A stretch of 64,000 nucleotides of DNA from Ancylobacter aquaticus (GCF_004339465.1 NZ_SMFY01000002.1:868001-932000); one strand, 5' to 3'; shown: positions 27,035-36,252, numbered from the stretch's first letter. Program-made: numbers and translations. The notes: generated from the sequence alone by a model not told the origin.

Positions 27035-28618
27035 TCAATGCCCGCCTTCGACCTTGTGCGTCGGGCGGCGCAGCAGGGGGGCGGCGAAGAACAGGGCGAC
27101 GAACAGCACGGTGAGGACGAGGAACACGTCCGAGAACGCCATCACCTGCGCCTGCACCCGCACCTGCGCCGTCATCAGCTTCAGCGCCACGGTGCCGGCA
27201 TCCGAGCCCATGGCGCCGAGCGCCTGCGTCATCGTCTCCAGCCGCTCGACGGCGGCCGCATTCGCCCAATCCACATTCTCGTGCAGCCGGGCGAGGTGCA
27301 GGTCCCAGCGCCCGTTCAGCACGGTGTTGATGAGGGCGAGCCCGACCGCGCCGCCGAGATTGCGCATCAGGTTGAACAGGCCCGAGGCGTTCTTGAGCTG
27401 GTCCGGCGGGAGGGTACCGAGCGAGATGTTATTGATCGGGATCATCGCCATCATGATGCCCACGCCGCGCAAAATCTGCGGCACCAGCAGTTCCCAGAAG
27501 TCCCAGTCCTGGGTCAGGCCCGTGACCTGCCAGGTGCCGAGGGCGAAGGCGCCGAAGCCGAAGGCGATCATGATGCGCGGGTCGACCTTGCCCATCAGCC
27601 GCCCGGCAATGGGCGCGCACAGGAACATGGCGAGGCCGGAGACGAACATGGTCTCGCCGATCATCAGCGCCGAATAGCCCCGCACCTGGGCGAGATAGAG
27701 CGGATAGAGATAGGTCAGCCCGTAGAGCCCGATGCCGACCACGAAGCTGAAGGCCGAACCGACGGCGAAGTTCCGGTTGGCGAAGGCGCGCAGATCCACC
27801 ACCGGCTCGCGCGCCATGAAGACACGGGCGAAGAACGCCACCGCCGACACCGCGCAGAGGATCGCGAACAGCACGATCCAATGGTCCTCGAACCAGTCAT
27901 TGGTCGGCCCCTCCTCCAGCACGAATTCGAGACTGCCGAGGAAGCCGGCCATGAACAGCAGGCCCCACCAGTCGAACCGGTCGAGCAAAGCGAGGTCCGG
28001 CTCGTCGAAATCCACCAGCGTCACCGTGGTGACGACGACGAAGATGCCGGGGATGATGTTGACGAGAAACAGCCAGTGCCAGGAGAACAGGTCGGTGAGA
28101 TAGCCGCCGATGGTGGGGCCGATGGTCGGCGCCAGCGTCGCCACCAGGCCGATCAGCGGGGCGACAACGCCCTGCTTCTCGCGCGGGAACACCGAATAGG
28201 CGGCCGCGAACACGGTGGGGATCATGCCCCCGCCAAGAAAGCCCTGCAGCGCGCGGTAGACGATCATCTCGTTGATCGAGGTCGCCGTGGCGCACATGAA
28301 GCTCATGACGGTGAAGCCCACCGCCGAGGCGGCGAACAGCCAGCGCGTGGAGAGGGCGCGGGACAGGAAGCCCGACAGCGGGATCATCACCACCTCGGCG
28401 ATGAGGTAGCTGGTCTGCACCCATGAAATCTCGTCGGAAGAGGCGGCAAGGCCCGCCTGGATTTCCGACAGCGAGGCCGAGACGATCTGGATGTCCAGGA
28501 TCGCCATGAACATGCCGAACACCATGCACAGGAAGGCGAACATCCGCCGTCCCTCGGACGAGGCCGCGCGCGGCGGCGCCCCCGGCCCGGCGCCTGCCGT
28601 GGCTGATGTGTCGGACAT
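27035..28618 (-). CDS. emrB: MFS drug efflux transporter, DHA2/EmrB family
   Basis: The protein has 527 residues and about 14 transmembrane helices. Motifs include 'FMAILDIQIVSASLSEIQ' in TM1, 'WVQTSYLIAEVVMIPLSGFL' in TM2 and 'TIGPTIGGYLTDLFSWHWLF' (antiporter motif C region and loop). The start at 28618 has GGAGG upstream and lies 10 nt after the emrA stop. With the adaptor it forms a proton-driven pump that sends hydrophobic toxins across both membranes with an outer-membrane channel. Expression is probably set by the divergent TetR regulator through the two operators near 29850-29903. Confidence 0.94.
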   Translation of the reverse strand: MSDTSATAGAGPGAPPRAASSEGRRMFAFLCMVFGMFMAILDIQIVSASLSEIQAGLAASSDEISWVQTSYLIAEVVMIPLSGFLSRALSTRWLFAASAVGFTVMSFMCATATSINEMIVYRALQGFLGGGMIPTVFAAAYSVFPREKQGVVAPLIGLVATLAPTIGPTIGGYLTDLFSWHWLFLVNIIPGIFVVVTTVTLVDFDEPDLALLDRFDWWGLLFMAGFLGSLEFVLEEGPTNDWFEDHWIVLFAILCAVSAVAFFARVFMAREPVVDLRAFANRNFAVGSAFSFVVGIGLYGLTYLYPLYLAQVRGYSALMIGETMFVSGLAMFLCAPIAGRLMGKVDPRIMIAFGFGAFALGTWQVTGLTQDWDFWELLVPQILRGVGIMMAMIPINNISLGTLPPDQLKNASGLFNLMRNLGGAVGLALINTVLNGRWDLHLARLHENVDWANAAAVERLETMTQALGAMGSDAGTVALKLMTAQVRVQAQVMAFSDVFLVLTVLFVALFFAAPLLRRPTHKVEGGH

Positions 28619-28628
28619 GGCAGCCTCC

Positions 28629-29831
28629 TCAGGCGCCGTCGCGCGTGTCGACGGTGGCGACCACCGACATGCCCGGCCGCAGTTCCGCCTTGGCGCGGGT
28701 GGCTTCGTCGAGCTCGATCCGCACCGGGACGCGCTGCACGATCTTGGTGAAGTTGCCGGTGGCGTTCTCCGGCGGCAGCAGGCTGAACACCGAGCCCGAC
28801 GCTGGCGCGAGGCTGACCACACGGCCGTGGAAGGTCTCGTCGGGATAGGCGTCGACCTCGATATTCACCTTCTGCCCCGCATGCAGCTGACCGAGCTGGG
28901 TCTCCTTGAAATTGGCATCGACATAGACCTGTGACAGAGGCACCAGCGCGACGAGCCGCGTGCCGGACTGCACCAGCTGCCCAACCTGCACCGCGCGGTT
29001 GCCCACGACGCCGTCAAAGGGCGCCCGCACGAGGGTGAAGTCGAGGTCGCGCTGGGCCTGGTCGCGCGCCGTCTTCAGCTCGTCGAGCGTGCGCGTCGCC
29101 TCGGTGCGCTGGGCGGCGAGGACGGTGACGTTGGCCTGCGCCGAGGCGATGGCGGCCGCGCCGGCGTCCACGGCGGCCTTCGCCTTGTCGCGATCGGCGC
29201 GGGCATTCTCCAGCGTGGCGCGGCTGGAAAACTGCTCCTTCATGAGTTCGCTCTGGCGGGCAAGTTCGAGCTCGGCCCGCTGAAGCTCAGCCTGGACGGA
29301 GACGAGCTGCGCCCTCGCCTGGTCGACCTCCGCCCGCGACGCCGCCATCTGGTCGCCATAACGCTCGATCGTGGCCTGCTGGGTGGCGATCTTGTCCTGC
29401 GCCGCCTGCAGGTCGAGCCGGTAGTCGCCATCGTCGATGCGGGCGATGACGTCGCCGGCCTTCACGCTCTGGTTGGTCTCGGCGTCGAGCGCGACGATGT
29501 GACCGGCGACCCGCGCGGCGAGAATCGAGGTGTCGGCGCCGACATAGGCGTCATCGGTGGAAACGAGGAAGCGCCCCACCTGCCACCAGTCGAGCCCGTA
29601 ATAGGCCCCTCCCGCCAGCGCGGCGAGAAGGATCGCGCCGAACACCAGCTTCCTGCGCGAGCGCCGGGGTGGCGGGGCTTGCGGGGCGGTCGTCCCGGCA
29701 GGCGCCGAAATGGCCGGCACGGCCTCGGCGGGCTCTGGCGCCGGCCTGCGGGCAGTGATCGGGATGGGCTCGCCAGCCCCCGTACGTCCGGTCTCGACAA
29801 CCGGCGCCGGCTTGATGTCCGCTTGCGCCAT
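28629..29831 (-). CDS. emrA: EmrA/HlyD family periplasmic adaptor of the MFS pump
   Basis: A 400-residue protein with a Pro-rich cytoplasmic N-terminus, one membrane anchor at about residues 63-83 ('LVFGAILLAALAGGAYYGL') and the adaptor body: a first lipoyl half 'DTSILAARVAGHIVALDAE', a long coiled hairpin (about 130-260) and a second half 'DFTLVRAPFDGVVGNRAVQ'. A C-terminal beta-barrel follows. It connects EmrB to an outer-membrane channel. emrA is first in the operon, transcribed toward emrB, and its promoter region carries the TetR operators. Confidence 0.94.
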   Translation of the reverse strand: MAQADIKPAPVVETGRTGAGEPIPITARRPAPEPAEAVPAISAPAGTTAPQAPPPRRSRRKLVFGAILLAALAGGAYYGLDWWQVGRFLVSTDDAYVGADTSILAARVAGHIVALDAETNQSVKAGDVIARIDDGDYRLDLQAAQDKIATQQATIERYGDQMAASRAEVDQARAQLVSVQAELQRAELELARQSELMKEQFSSRATLENARADRDKAKAAVDAGAAAIASAQANVTVLAAQRTEATRTLDELKTARDQAQRDLDFTLVRAPFDGVVGNRAVQVGQLVQSGTRLVALVPLSQVYVDANFKETQLGQLHAGQKVNIEVDAYPDETFHGRVVSLAPASGSVFSLLPPENATGNFTKIVQRVPVRIELDEATRAKAELRPGMSVVATVDTRDGA

Positions 29832-29849
29832 CTCCGCCTCCGCAGCTCT

Positions 29850-29864
29850 ACTAAACCGTCTAGT
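29850..29864. promoter_or_regulatory. TetR-type operator 1 (imperfect)
   Basis: ACTAAAC-C-GTCTAGT, a palindrome with one mismatch, located just before the emrA start. It copies the perfect site 39 bp to the right. The two are probably both bound by the divergently encoded TetR protein. Confidence 0.75.
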
Positions 29865-29878
29865 TCAATCCTGTTCTT

Positions 29879-29906
29879 TACATATCAAACTAAACAGTTT
29901 AGTCAA
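29879..29906 (-). promoter_or_regulatory. Predicted emrAB promoter
   Basis: On the minus strand TTGACT (29906-29901) and TATGTA (29884-29879) are 16 bp apart, a reasonable sigma-70 pair. Operator 2 lies between and overlaps the -35 box, so a bound repressor would block polymerase. Confidence 0.6.
29889..29903. promoter_or_regulatory. TetR-type operator 2 (perfect palindrome)
   Basis: ACTAAAC-A-GTTTAGT, a perfect 7+1+7 palindrome in the emrA-tetR divergent spacer. It overlaps the predicted emrA promoter and lies next to the predicted tetR -35 box, which fits both repression of emrAB and autoregulation. Confidence 0.85.
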
Positions 29907-29911
29907 GAGCT

Positions 29912-29940
29912 TTGACAAGCCCGCCACAAGCGCCCTATCA
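29912..29940 (+). promoter_or_regulatory. Predicted tetR promoter
   Basis: TTGACA at 29912-29917 and CTATCA at 29935-29940 with 17-bp spacing, 19 bp before the tetR ATG. This leaves a very short leader. Confidence 0.5.
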
Positions 29941-29958
29941 GGGCATCGAGGGGTGGCC

Positions 29959-30612
29959 ATGACCATGATCGACACGGAAACCGTTGCGGTGGCGCCGCGC
30001 GCCGAGCCTGAATCCGCCAAGCGCCGCGACATCATTGACGGGGCGCGGAAGGTCTTTTTTGAAAAGGGCTTCGACGGCGCCAGCATGGACGAGGTGGCAA
30101 GGGCCGCCAGCGTCTCGAAAGCGACGATCTACGTTTATTTCGGCAGCAAGGAAGAGTTGTTCGAGGCGCTGGTGCTCAATGACCGCGCCCGCTCGGCCGA
30201 GCATCTTTTCGTGGTCGATCCCTCGATCGACGATGTGGCCAGCCTGCTACACCGGATCGGCCTGTCCTTCATGACCATGATGGTGCAGCCCGACCATATC
30301 CGGCTGGTCCGCATGGTCATCGCCATCGCCGAGAAATTCCCGAGGGTCGGTCGCGCCTTCTTCGATGCCGGCCCCTGTCATGGCGGCCAGCGGCTCGCCG
30401 GCCTATTGCGCCGTCAGGCCGACCTCGGACGGCTCCAAATCGACGACGAACTCGCCGCGGCCTACGAATTCCTGAACCTGTGCCAGAGCAACAGCGTCAA
30501 GGGACTGCTCTTCGGCGTCGGCGCGCAACCTACGCCAGCGCAGATCGAGGAAACGGTCGAACGTGCCGTGCGGGTTTTCCTCGCCTTTTACGGCACGCCT
30601 TCCACCCGCTGA
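29959..30612 (+). CDS. TetR/AcrR family transcriptional regulator of emrAB
   Basis: A 217-residue regulator. The DNA-binding domain is near the N-terminus: 'IIDGARKVFFEKGFDGASMD' leads into the HTH 'VARAASVSKATIYVYFGSKEELF' (residues ~38-60). The rest is an alpha-helical ligand-binding domain. The gene is divergent from emrA across 127 bp containing two palindromic operators, so it most likely represses emrAB and itself until a pump substrate binds. ATG codons at 29959 and 29965 are both possible. The stop is 18 nt from the stop of the convergent phytochrome gene. Confidence 0.92.
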   Translation: MTMIDTETVAVAPRAEPESAKRRDIIDGARKVFFEKGFDGASMDEVARAASVSKATIYVYFGSKEELFEALVLNDRARSAEHLFVVDPSIDDVASLLHRIGLSFMTMMVQPDHIRLVRMVIAIAEKFPRVGRAFFDAGPCHGGQRLAGLLRRQADLGRLQIDDELAAAYEFLNLCQSNSVKGLLFGVGAQPTPAQIEETVERAVRVFLAFYGTPSTR

Positions 30613-30630
30613 GGCAGGAGCGGACGGCTC

Positions 30631-33183
30631 CTAGCTGCGGCGCGGGTGCGCTTCCATGATCTCGCGCAGCGCCTTGAGCAGCGGCTCGCTCTCATAGGGC
30701 TTCGGCAGCACCGGCACCCCCTCGCAGCCCGCCGGGATCATTGAGCGGTCGCCATAGCCGGTGGCGAAGATGAAGGGCACGCCGAGCCTCTGCAGTTCCT
30801 GCGCCACGGGGGCCGACGTGCCGGCGCCGAGATTGACGTCCAGCACCGCCACGTCGGGCGTGAATTCCTGCAGCCGGCGCAGCGCCTCGGCGGCGGTGGG
30901 CGCCGTCACCACGTTCTCGATCCCGGCATCGGAGAACATCATCTCGACATCCATGGCGATGAGCATCTGGTCCTCGACCAGCAGCACGCTGAGTTCCGCC
31001 AGCGGACGGGCCGGCTGGTCGGCTTGCGGGGCCGCCCCGCCGTCGCCCCCCTCGCCTTCCGCGGCCGCCGACACATGGCGCGCCGGCAGCCGGAAATGCG
31101 CGACCAGCCCGCCGGGCGCGAACTCCATCGAGCTGCTGCCGCCGAGATCATAGGGCACGCTGCGCTCGATCAGCACCATGCCGAAGCCGCGCCTGCCCGT
31201 GGTGGCGACCTCGGGCCCGCCGGCCTCGCGCCATTCGACCTCGCAATCGCCGTTCGCCAGCATGGCCCAGTTTACCGACAGCCGGCCGCCGCGGCGCGAG
31301 AGGGCGCCGTATTTGGCGGCGTTGGTGGAGAGTTCATGCAGCACCAGCGCCATGACGGAGAAGGCGCGCGCGTCGAGCCAGACCGGCGGTCCGGCCTGCG
31401 TCACCTGCTCCTCCGCGCCGCCATAGGGCGAGAGTTCGGCCCGCAGAAGATCGCCGAGGGCACCGCCGCCGGCGCCGCGCACCACCTGGTCATGGGCGAT
31501 GGCCAGCGCCTGCACCCGGCCGCGCAGGCTGTCGACATAGTCCTGCGTGCTGCGCCCATCCTGCAGCGAATGCTCGACCAGCGACTTGATCACCGCGAGG
31601 ATGTTCTTCACCCGGTGGTTCAGTTCCTCGTTGAGCAGGCGCTGGCGGGTATCGGCCTTGCCGCGCTCGTCGGCCATCAGCTCATTGTGGCGCAGCACGA
31701 TTTCCACCAGCGTCGAGCGGGCCGCCTCGGCGATCTCCCGGTCGCCGTCGGTCCACGGGCTTGCCGTGCCGCTGACCGTCTCCTTCCAGATGGCGAAGCT
31801 CTTGCGCGGCGTCAGCCGGTCGCCCAGCGGCCCGACCTCGTAGGTCTTCTCCGGCCGGCCGGCCCAGTCGAGCGTGTGCACGATCTCTTTGCGGAAGAAG
31901 AACAGGTAGTCGCGCGGCAGCTGCGACAAGGGCAGTGCCAGCACGCCGGAAGCGTCCGCGCAGAAGGCTTCCGCGCGCGGCCATTCCCGAGAAAGTTCAT
32001 GGGTGGCCCACACCTTGCCGCTGGCCTTGTCGCCAATGAAATTCGCCAGGCCCGGAATGTCCGCCGCCGGCGGCACCGCGCCCTGCGCGCTCCATTGGCC
32101 GCCAAGCCAGAGGCCGATGCCGTCGCAGGGCATCAGCTTGGCGAAGTCGGTCAGGTTGGCACGCAGCAGTTCGCCGATATTCTCGTCCTGCGAGGCGAGG
32201 CGCAGTACGCGGTCCAGCGCCCGCCGTGCGGTCGTGGCGACGTCGAGCGTGCGCTTCTGCTTCAGCGCCTGCAGATGCAGCGCAAAAAAGGCGCCGAACA
32301 TTTCCGCCGCCACGCGTTCCGACATCGGCAGCACGCGCGGCGAGTAGTGATGGCAGGCTACCAGACCCCAGAGCTGGCCGTCGACGATGACGGAAATCGA
32401 CATGGAGGCCGCCACCCCCATATTGCGCAGATATTCCAGATGGATCGGCGACACCGAGCGCAGATGCGCGAAGGAAAGGTCCAGCGGGTCTTCGAGCGGG
32501 GTTTCCTCCGGCACAAGCGCGCAGCGCTCGCCATTGGCGTCGCCGATGACGCGGACGATGTTGCGGACATACAGGCTGCGCGCCTGCTGGGGAATGTCGC
32601 TGGCCGGGAACCACTGGTGGAGGAAGCTCTCCAGGTCCTCGCGCCGGTCCTCGCTGACCACCTGCCCGGCACCGTCATGGGCGAACTGGTAGATCATGAC
32701 GCGGTCATAGCCGAGCAAACTGCGGATCAGCCGCGTCGAGTGCTTGAGCAGCTTGTCGGCATCCTTCTCGCCGCGCACATGGGCGAACATCGAACGCGCG
32801 AGGTCGAGCGCCGGCCCATCCTCGGCGGCGGCGGCCTCGAACTCCACGATGCCGACCCCCTTGAATACATGAGCCGAAACATCGAACCGCTCGCCGGAAG
32901 GCAGCTCGACGCCGAAAAGCAAAGCCGGCGAGGCGGGATCCGAGCCGCGCGCCAGCGCCCCGCGGATGCGCCCTGCGGCCTGCGCACCGAGCAGCTCGGC
33001 AAGGTCCCGGCCGAGGATGGCCTCGGGCAGGCCGAGCATGTCCGGTGCGTTACTGGAATGGCGCTGAACGCTCCCGCCCTGCGGGTCGCAGGCGATCAGG
33101 CAGCCATGGCACTGTACGCTGCCGGGCACATGGATCGGCTCGCGATCGCAGTTGCTGAGATCGACCCGTTCACCGCCCGACAT
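30631..33183 (-). CDS. Bacteriophytochrome hybrid histidine kinase with C-terminal receiver domain
   Basis: This 850-residue red/far-red photoreceptor has PAS-GAF-PHY-kinase-receiver order. Cys12 in 'LSNCDREPIHVPGSVQCHG' is the biliverdin attachment site. The GAF domain has 'PASDIPQQARSLY' (D196-I-P) and 'SPIHLEYLRNMGV'. The PHY tongue carries the PRxSF motif 'TPRKSFAIW' (~459-467). The kinase is of the HWE/HisKA_2 class with phospho-His523 in 'NEELNHRVKNIL', an N-box 'LHELSTNAAKYGA', and no classical HisKA. The receiver (~731-845) has E737/D738, phospho-acceptor D782 in 'VAVLDVNLG' and K828. The start at 33183 has GGGGAG upstream. No heme oxygenase gene is in the window, so biliverdin must come from elsewhere. 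Confidence 0.95.
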   Translation of the reverse strand: MSGGERVDLSNCDREPIHVPGSVQCHGCLIACDPQGGSVQRHSSNAPDMLGLPEAILGRDLAELLGAQAAGRIRGALARGSDPASPALLFGVELPSGERFDVSAHVFKGVGIVEFEAAAAEDGPALDLARSMFAHVRGEKDADKLLKHSTRLIRSLLGYDRVMIYQFAHDGAGQVVSEDRREDLESFLHQWFPASDIPQQARSLYVRNIVRVIGDANGERCALVPEETPLEDPLDLSFAHLRSVSPIHLEYLRNMGVAASMSISVIVDGQLWGLVACHHYSPRVLPMSERVAAEMFGAFFALHLQALKQKRTLDVATTARRALDRVLRLASQDENIGELLRANLTDFAKLMPCDGIGLWLGGQWSAQGAVPPAADIPGLANFIGDKASGKVWATHELSREWPRAEAFCADASGVLALPLSQLPRDYLFFFRKEIVHTLDWAGRPEKTYEVGPLGDRLTPRKSFAIWKETVSGTASPWTDGDREIAEAARSTLVEIVLRHNELMADERGKADTRQRLLNEELNHRVKNILAVIKSLVEHSLQDGRSTQDYVDSLRGRVQALAIAHDQVVRGAGGGALGDLLRAELSPYGGAEEQVTQAGPPVWLDARAFSVMALVLHELSTNAAKYGALSRRGGRLSVNWAMLANGDCEVEWREAGGPEVATTGRRGFGMVLIERSVPYDLGGSSSMEFAPGGLVAHFRLPARHVSAAAEGEGGDGGAAPQADQPARPLAELSVLLVEDQMLIAMDVEMMFSDAGIENVVTAPTAAEALRRLQEFTPDVAVLDVNLGAGTSAPVAQELQRLGVPFIFATGYGDRSMIPAGCEGVPVLPKPYESEPLLKALREIMEAHPRRS

Positions 33184-33536
33184 GGAACGCTCCCCACTTT
33201 GCAGAGGCGACCGAACTTCCGGCCCCGGCTGCAAGTCGCTGCCCGGGAGTGCCGATGAGGAATCGTATCGCAAGGCATTCCTGGCTGAGGCGGCAAAGCC
33301 GCTGGCGCGGCGGCGGGCAACACAAGGCGCGATGCATAGGGAGAACTTTTCAGCTTTCAGTCGCGGACCGTAGCTACGATGAACGCCAGTCCCCACGCCG
33401 GGTTCCCAATTTTACCTATCTGCACCGCCCCCAGACGACACCAGCCTTCAAATGCCGCAACTCGCGCAGCACTCATCGCACGTTCGGCAATGGTCCTCTG
33501 CGGACCCACCGAGGCGGAAAGCGACAGGGCGGAAAG
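33184..33536. other. Intergenic region upstream of the bacteriophytochrome gene
   Basis: About 350 bp between the cfa stop and the phytochrome start, both on the minus strand. It should hold the phytochrome promoter. I see no gene, clear terminator or recognisable operator; short frames on the plus strand lack ribosome sites. Confidence 0.45.
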
Positions 33537-34763
33537 CTAAAGGGACGGCCCGGCTGCCAGTGCCCTTTCGCGATCGACGATGAAGTCGCGGATAACCGGC
33601 ACGTCGTCACGCTCATTCGACAGCAGCAGCTGGAACACCATGTTCGAGCCATTGAGGAAGCCGAGTTCCACCGCCACCAGATAGAACTCCCACATGCGGG
33701 CGAAGCGCTCGCCCATCATCGCCACCACCTCGGGGCGCTTCGCCTCGAAATTCAGGCGCCAGTGGCGGATGGTCCAGTAATAATGCAGTCGCAGGATCTC
33801 GCAGTCGGCGGTCCACAGGCCGACCCGCTCCAGCGAGGTGAACACTTCCGACATCGCCGGCACATAGCCGCCGGGGAAGATATATTTGCGGATGAACGGC
33901 GCCGTGGTGCCGGGCGGCGACATGCGGCCGATGGCGTGGATCATCGCGAAGCCGCCGGGCGCCAGCAGCCGCTTGATGGTGTTGAAATAGTCGTCGAAAT
34001 GGTTGACGCCAACATGCTCCATCATGCCGACGGAGACGATGCGGTCGAAGCTGCCGGTCAGTTCGCGATAGTCGCGCTCGAAGAAGGTGATGCGGTCGGC
34101 CACCCCGGCCGCCTCGGCGCGCTTCTTCGATTCGGCGAGCTGCTCGGTGGCGACATTGATGGCGGTGACATGCACGCCAAGCTGGGCGAGATAGATGGCG
34201 AGCGCCCCCCAGCCGGAGCCGATCTCCGCCACCTTCATCCCCGGCTCCAGCTTCAGCTTGGCGGCGATGTGGCGCAGCTTGGCCTCCTGCGCCTCCTCCA
34301 GCGAGGCGTCGGGGGTGGGGAAATAGGCGCAGGAATAGATCATCCGTGAGTCCAGCCAGAGCCGGTAGAAATCGGGCGGATGGTCGTAATGGCTCTGGGC
34401 GTTGGAGGCGGCCTTGCCGAGCGGATTCGACTGGTGCCAGCGCTTGAGCGCCCGCCAGCTGCGGCGCATGGCCTGCTGCACCGGATGGGAGGCGAGGCCG
34501 CGCCGGTTGACCGAGAACAGCGAGAGGAAGTCGTAGACGGTCGAGCCATCCTCGAAGGTAAGCCGGCCATCCATATAGGCCTCGGCCGACACCAGCTCGG
34601 GATTGAAGAACAGCTCGCGGTCGAGCTTCTCGTCCTGCAGGCGGATCACCACGTCCGGGCCGTACTGGCCGTTGCCGAAGACGGTGCGCGTGCCGTTGGG
34701 CTCGATCACGGTCAGTCGGCCCTTGTGGATGAACCGCTTGAGGAGATGGGGTAGAAACCGCAT
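33537..34763 (-). CDS. cfa: Cyclopropane-fatty-acyl-phospholipid synthase
   Basis: A 408-residue SAM-dependent enzyme that adds a methylene bridge to unsaturated acyl chains of membrane phospholipids. The N-terminal ~110 residues are the usual lipid-binding domain. The core has 'QSHYDHPPDFYRLWLD', the SAM loop 'EIGSGWGAL' (180-188), 'VGMMEHVGVNHFDDYF' and 'FIRKYIFPGGYVP', all diagnostic. The C-terminal part 'HYYWTIRHWRLNFEA' also fits. Cyclopropane lipids protect against acid and stationary-phase stress. Alphaproteobacteria often have several paralogues, so this may not be the only one. Confidence 0.94.
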   Translation of the reverse strand: MRFLPHLLKRFIHKGRLTVIEPNGTRTVFGNGQYGPDVVIRLQDEKLDRELFFNPELVSAEAYMDGRLTFEDGSTVYDFLSLFSVNRRGLASHPVQQAMRRSWRALKRWHQSNPLGKAASNAQSHYDHPPDFYRLWLDSRMIYSCAYFPTPDASLEEAQEAKLRHIAAKLKLEPGMKVAEIGSGWGALAIYLAQLGVHVTAINVATEQLAESKKRAEAAGVADRITFFERDYRELTGSFDRIVSVGMMEHVGVNHFDDYFNTIKRLLAPGGFAMIHAIGRMSPPGTTAPFIRKYIFPGGYVPAMSEVFTSLERVGLWTADCEILRLHYYWTIRHWRLNFEAKRPEVVAMMGERFARMWEFYLVAVELGFLNGSNMVFQLLLSNERDDVPVIRDFIVDRERALAAGPSL

Positions 34764-34869
34764 GGAACGCTCCGCCTGCCCGGCAAGCCTCCGCCGGTTC
34801 GCCTGCGGGCATCGGGCATAAGGCCAGCTACGCTGTCAAGCGCGAGCGGCCGTTCGCATATGTATCCTG

Positions 34870-36252
34870 CTACCCCGCCGCCTCGCGCAGTGCCGGCGGA
34901 CGGGGTGGCTCCTCGCCCCGCACCAGCTTGCGCACCTGGGGCGCCGCCACGATGGTGCCGCGATCAAAGAACGCCTCGTGGTTCTTTTCGATGTCCTCGG
35001 TGAGGTAGCGGTAGTTCACCATCAGCCCGAAGGCCTGCGCCATGCCGCGCGTCGAGAGGTCGCCGAACGGGTTGATGCGCTCCAGCCGCGCACCATTGCC
35101 GAGATGGAAGCGCGCCACCGGGTCGATGGGCTTGCCCTTGGCGGAGCGGGCGATGAGGAAATAATGCGCCGCCAGCGCCTCGATCACCGGGCGAAGCGCC
35201 TCCCTCGCCGCCCCGTCCGGTGCCTCGACGGCGGCGAAGGCGGCGAGCGCGCCCCGGTCGGCCGGGGTGAGCACGGCCGAGGCCGGATCGGCGATGAGCG
35301 CCTCCACCCAGGCGCGGAAGCCCGGCACGGGGGAGAGCGTCACGAACTCCTTCAGATTGGGAAGTTCGCGGGAGATTTCCGCCACCACCTGCTTGATCAG
35401 GAAATTGCCAAAGCTCACCCCACCCAGCCCGGTCTGGCAGTTGGAGATGGAATAGAACACGGCGGTGCGCGCGGCCTCCGGCGCCAGCGACGTGCGCGTG
35501 ATGTCGAGAATGGGCGCGATGGCGGGCGGCGCCTCGCGGGTCAGCGCCACTTCCACGAAGATCAGCGGCTCATCCACCAGCGCCGGGTGGAAAAAGGCGT
35601 AGCAGCGCCGGTCCGGTGAATCGACGCGGGCGCGCAGGTCGTTCCAGTCGCGGATTTCGTGCACCGCCTCATAGCGAATGATTTTTTCCAGCACATTGGC
35701 GGGGGTCGACCAGTCGATCCGGCGCAGCACGAGAAACCCCCGATTGAACCAGGAAGCAAAGAGATGGGTGAAGTCGCGGTCGACCTCGGCCAGATCGCGG
35801 CGACGGCGGAGAAAGCCGAGCAGGTCGGCGCGCATCGCCACCAGCCGCGCCGTAGCGCCCGGGGCGAGGTTGAAGCGGCGGATCAGTTCCTGCCGGCGCG
35901 GCTCGCTGGCGGCGTGCAGTTCCGCCACGCTGCGCCCGCTCGGGGCAGCTTCATGGGCGGCCAGCGCCGCCTGCAACCGGGCGGCATCCGGGCCGAAGGC
36001 GGTGGCCAGCGTCTCGAAAAAGGCGATGCGCTCGCCCGTGCGCAGCCCGGCATAGGCGGACAGGATCTCCTGCGCCAGCGCGACGCCCGACGCCTCGCCC
36101 TGTCCCGACAGCAGCCGTTCGCACAGCTGCGCGACGCTCGCCGCCCGCGCCTCGCCGGCGGGACGGCGTTCCCGCCCGAGATCGAGCAGCGAGCGGCCAC
36201 GCTCGGCAATGGTGCCGAGCAGGTCGCCGAAAAAGCTGGTTCCGCCGTCCAT
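34870..36252 (-). CDS. Malonyl-CoA decarboxylase
   Basis: A 460-residue enzyme that converts malonyl-CoA to acetyl-CoA and CO2. It has the helical N-terminal domain and the GNAT-like C-terminal catalytic domain with 'FYSISNCQTGLGGVSFGNFL' and a His in 'ALAAHYFLIARSAKGKPIDPVARFHLGNGA' (position ~385), corresponding to the family's Ser/His pair. The conserved 'FHLGNGARLERIN' closes it. The start is the ATG at 36252 with GAGGG upstream; the frame stays open to 36609 without homology. In rhizobia this gene usually sits with matB and matC for malonate use. Neither is adjacent here, so it may serve fatty acid metabolism alone. Confidence 0.93.
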   Translation of the reverse strand: MDGGTSFFGDLLGTIAERGRSLLDLGRERRPAGEARAASVAQLCERLLSGQGEASGVALAQEILSAYAGLRTGERIAFFETLATAFGPDAARLQAALAAHEAAPSGRSVAELHAASEPRRQELIRRFNLAPGATARLVAMRADLLGFLRRRRDLAEVDRDFTHLFASWFNRGFLVLRRIDWSTPANVLEKIIRYEAVHEIRDWNDLRARVDSPDRRCYAFFHPALVDEPLIFVEVALTREAPPAIAPILDITRTSLAPEAARTAVFYSISNCQTGLGGVSFGNFLIKQVVAEISRELPNLKEFVTLSPVPGFRAWVEALIADPASAVLTPADRGALAAFAAVEAPDGAAREALRPVIEALAAHYFLIARSAKGKPIDPVARFHLGNGARLERINPFGDLSTRGMAQAFGLMVNYRYLTEDIEKNHEAFFDRGTIVAAPQVRKLVRGEEPPRPPALREAAG

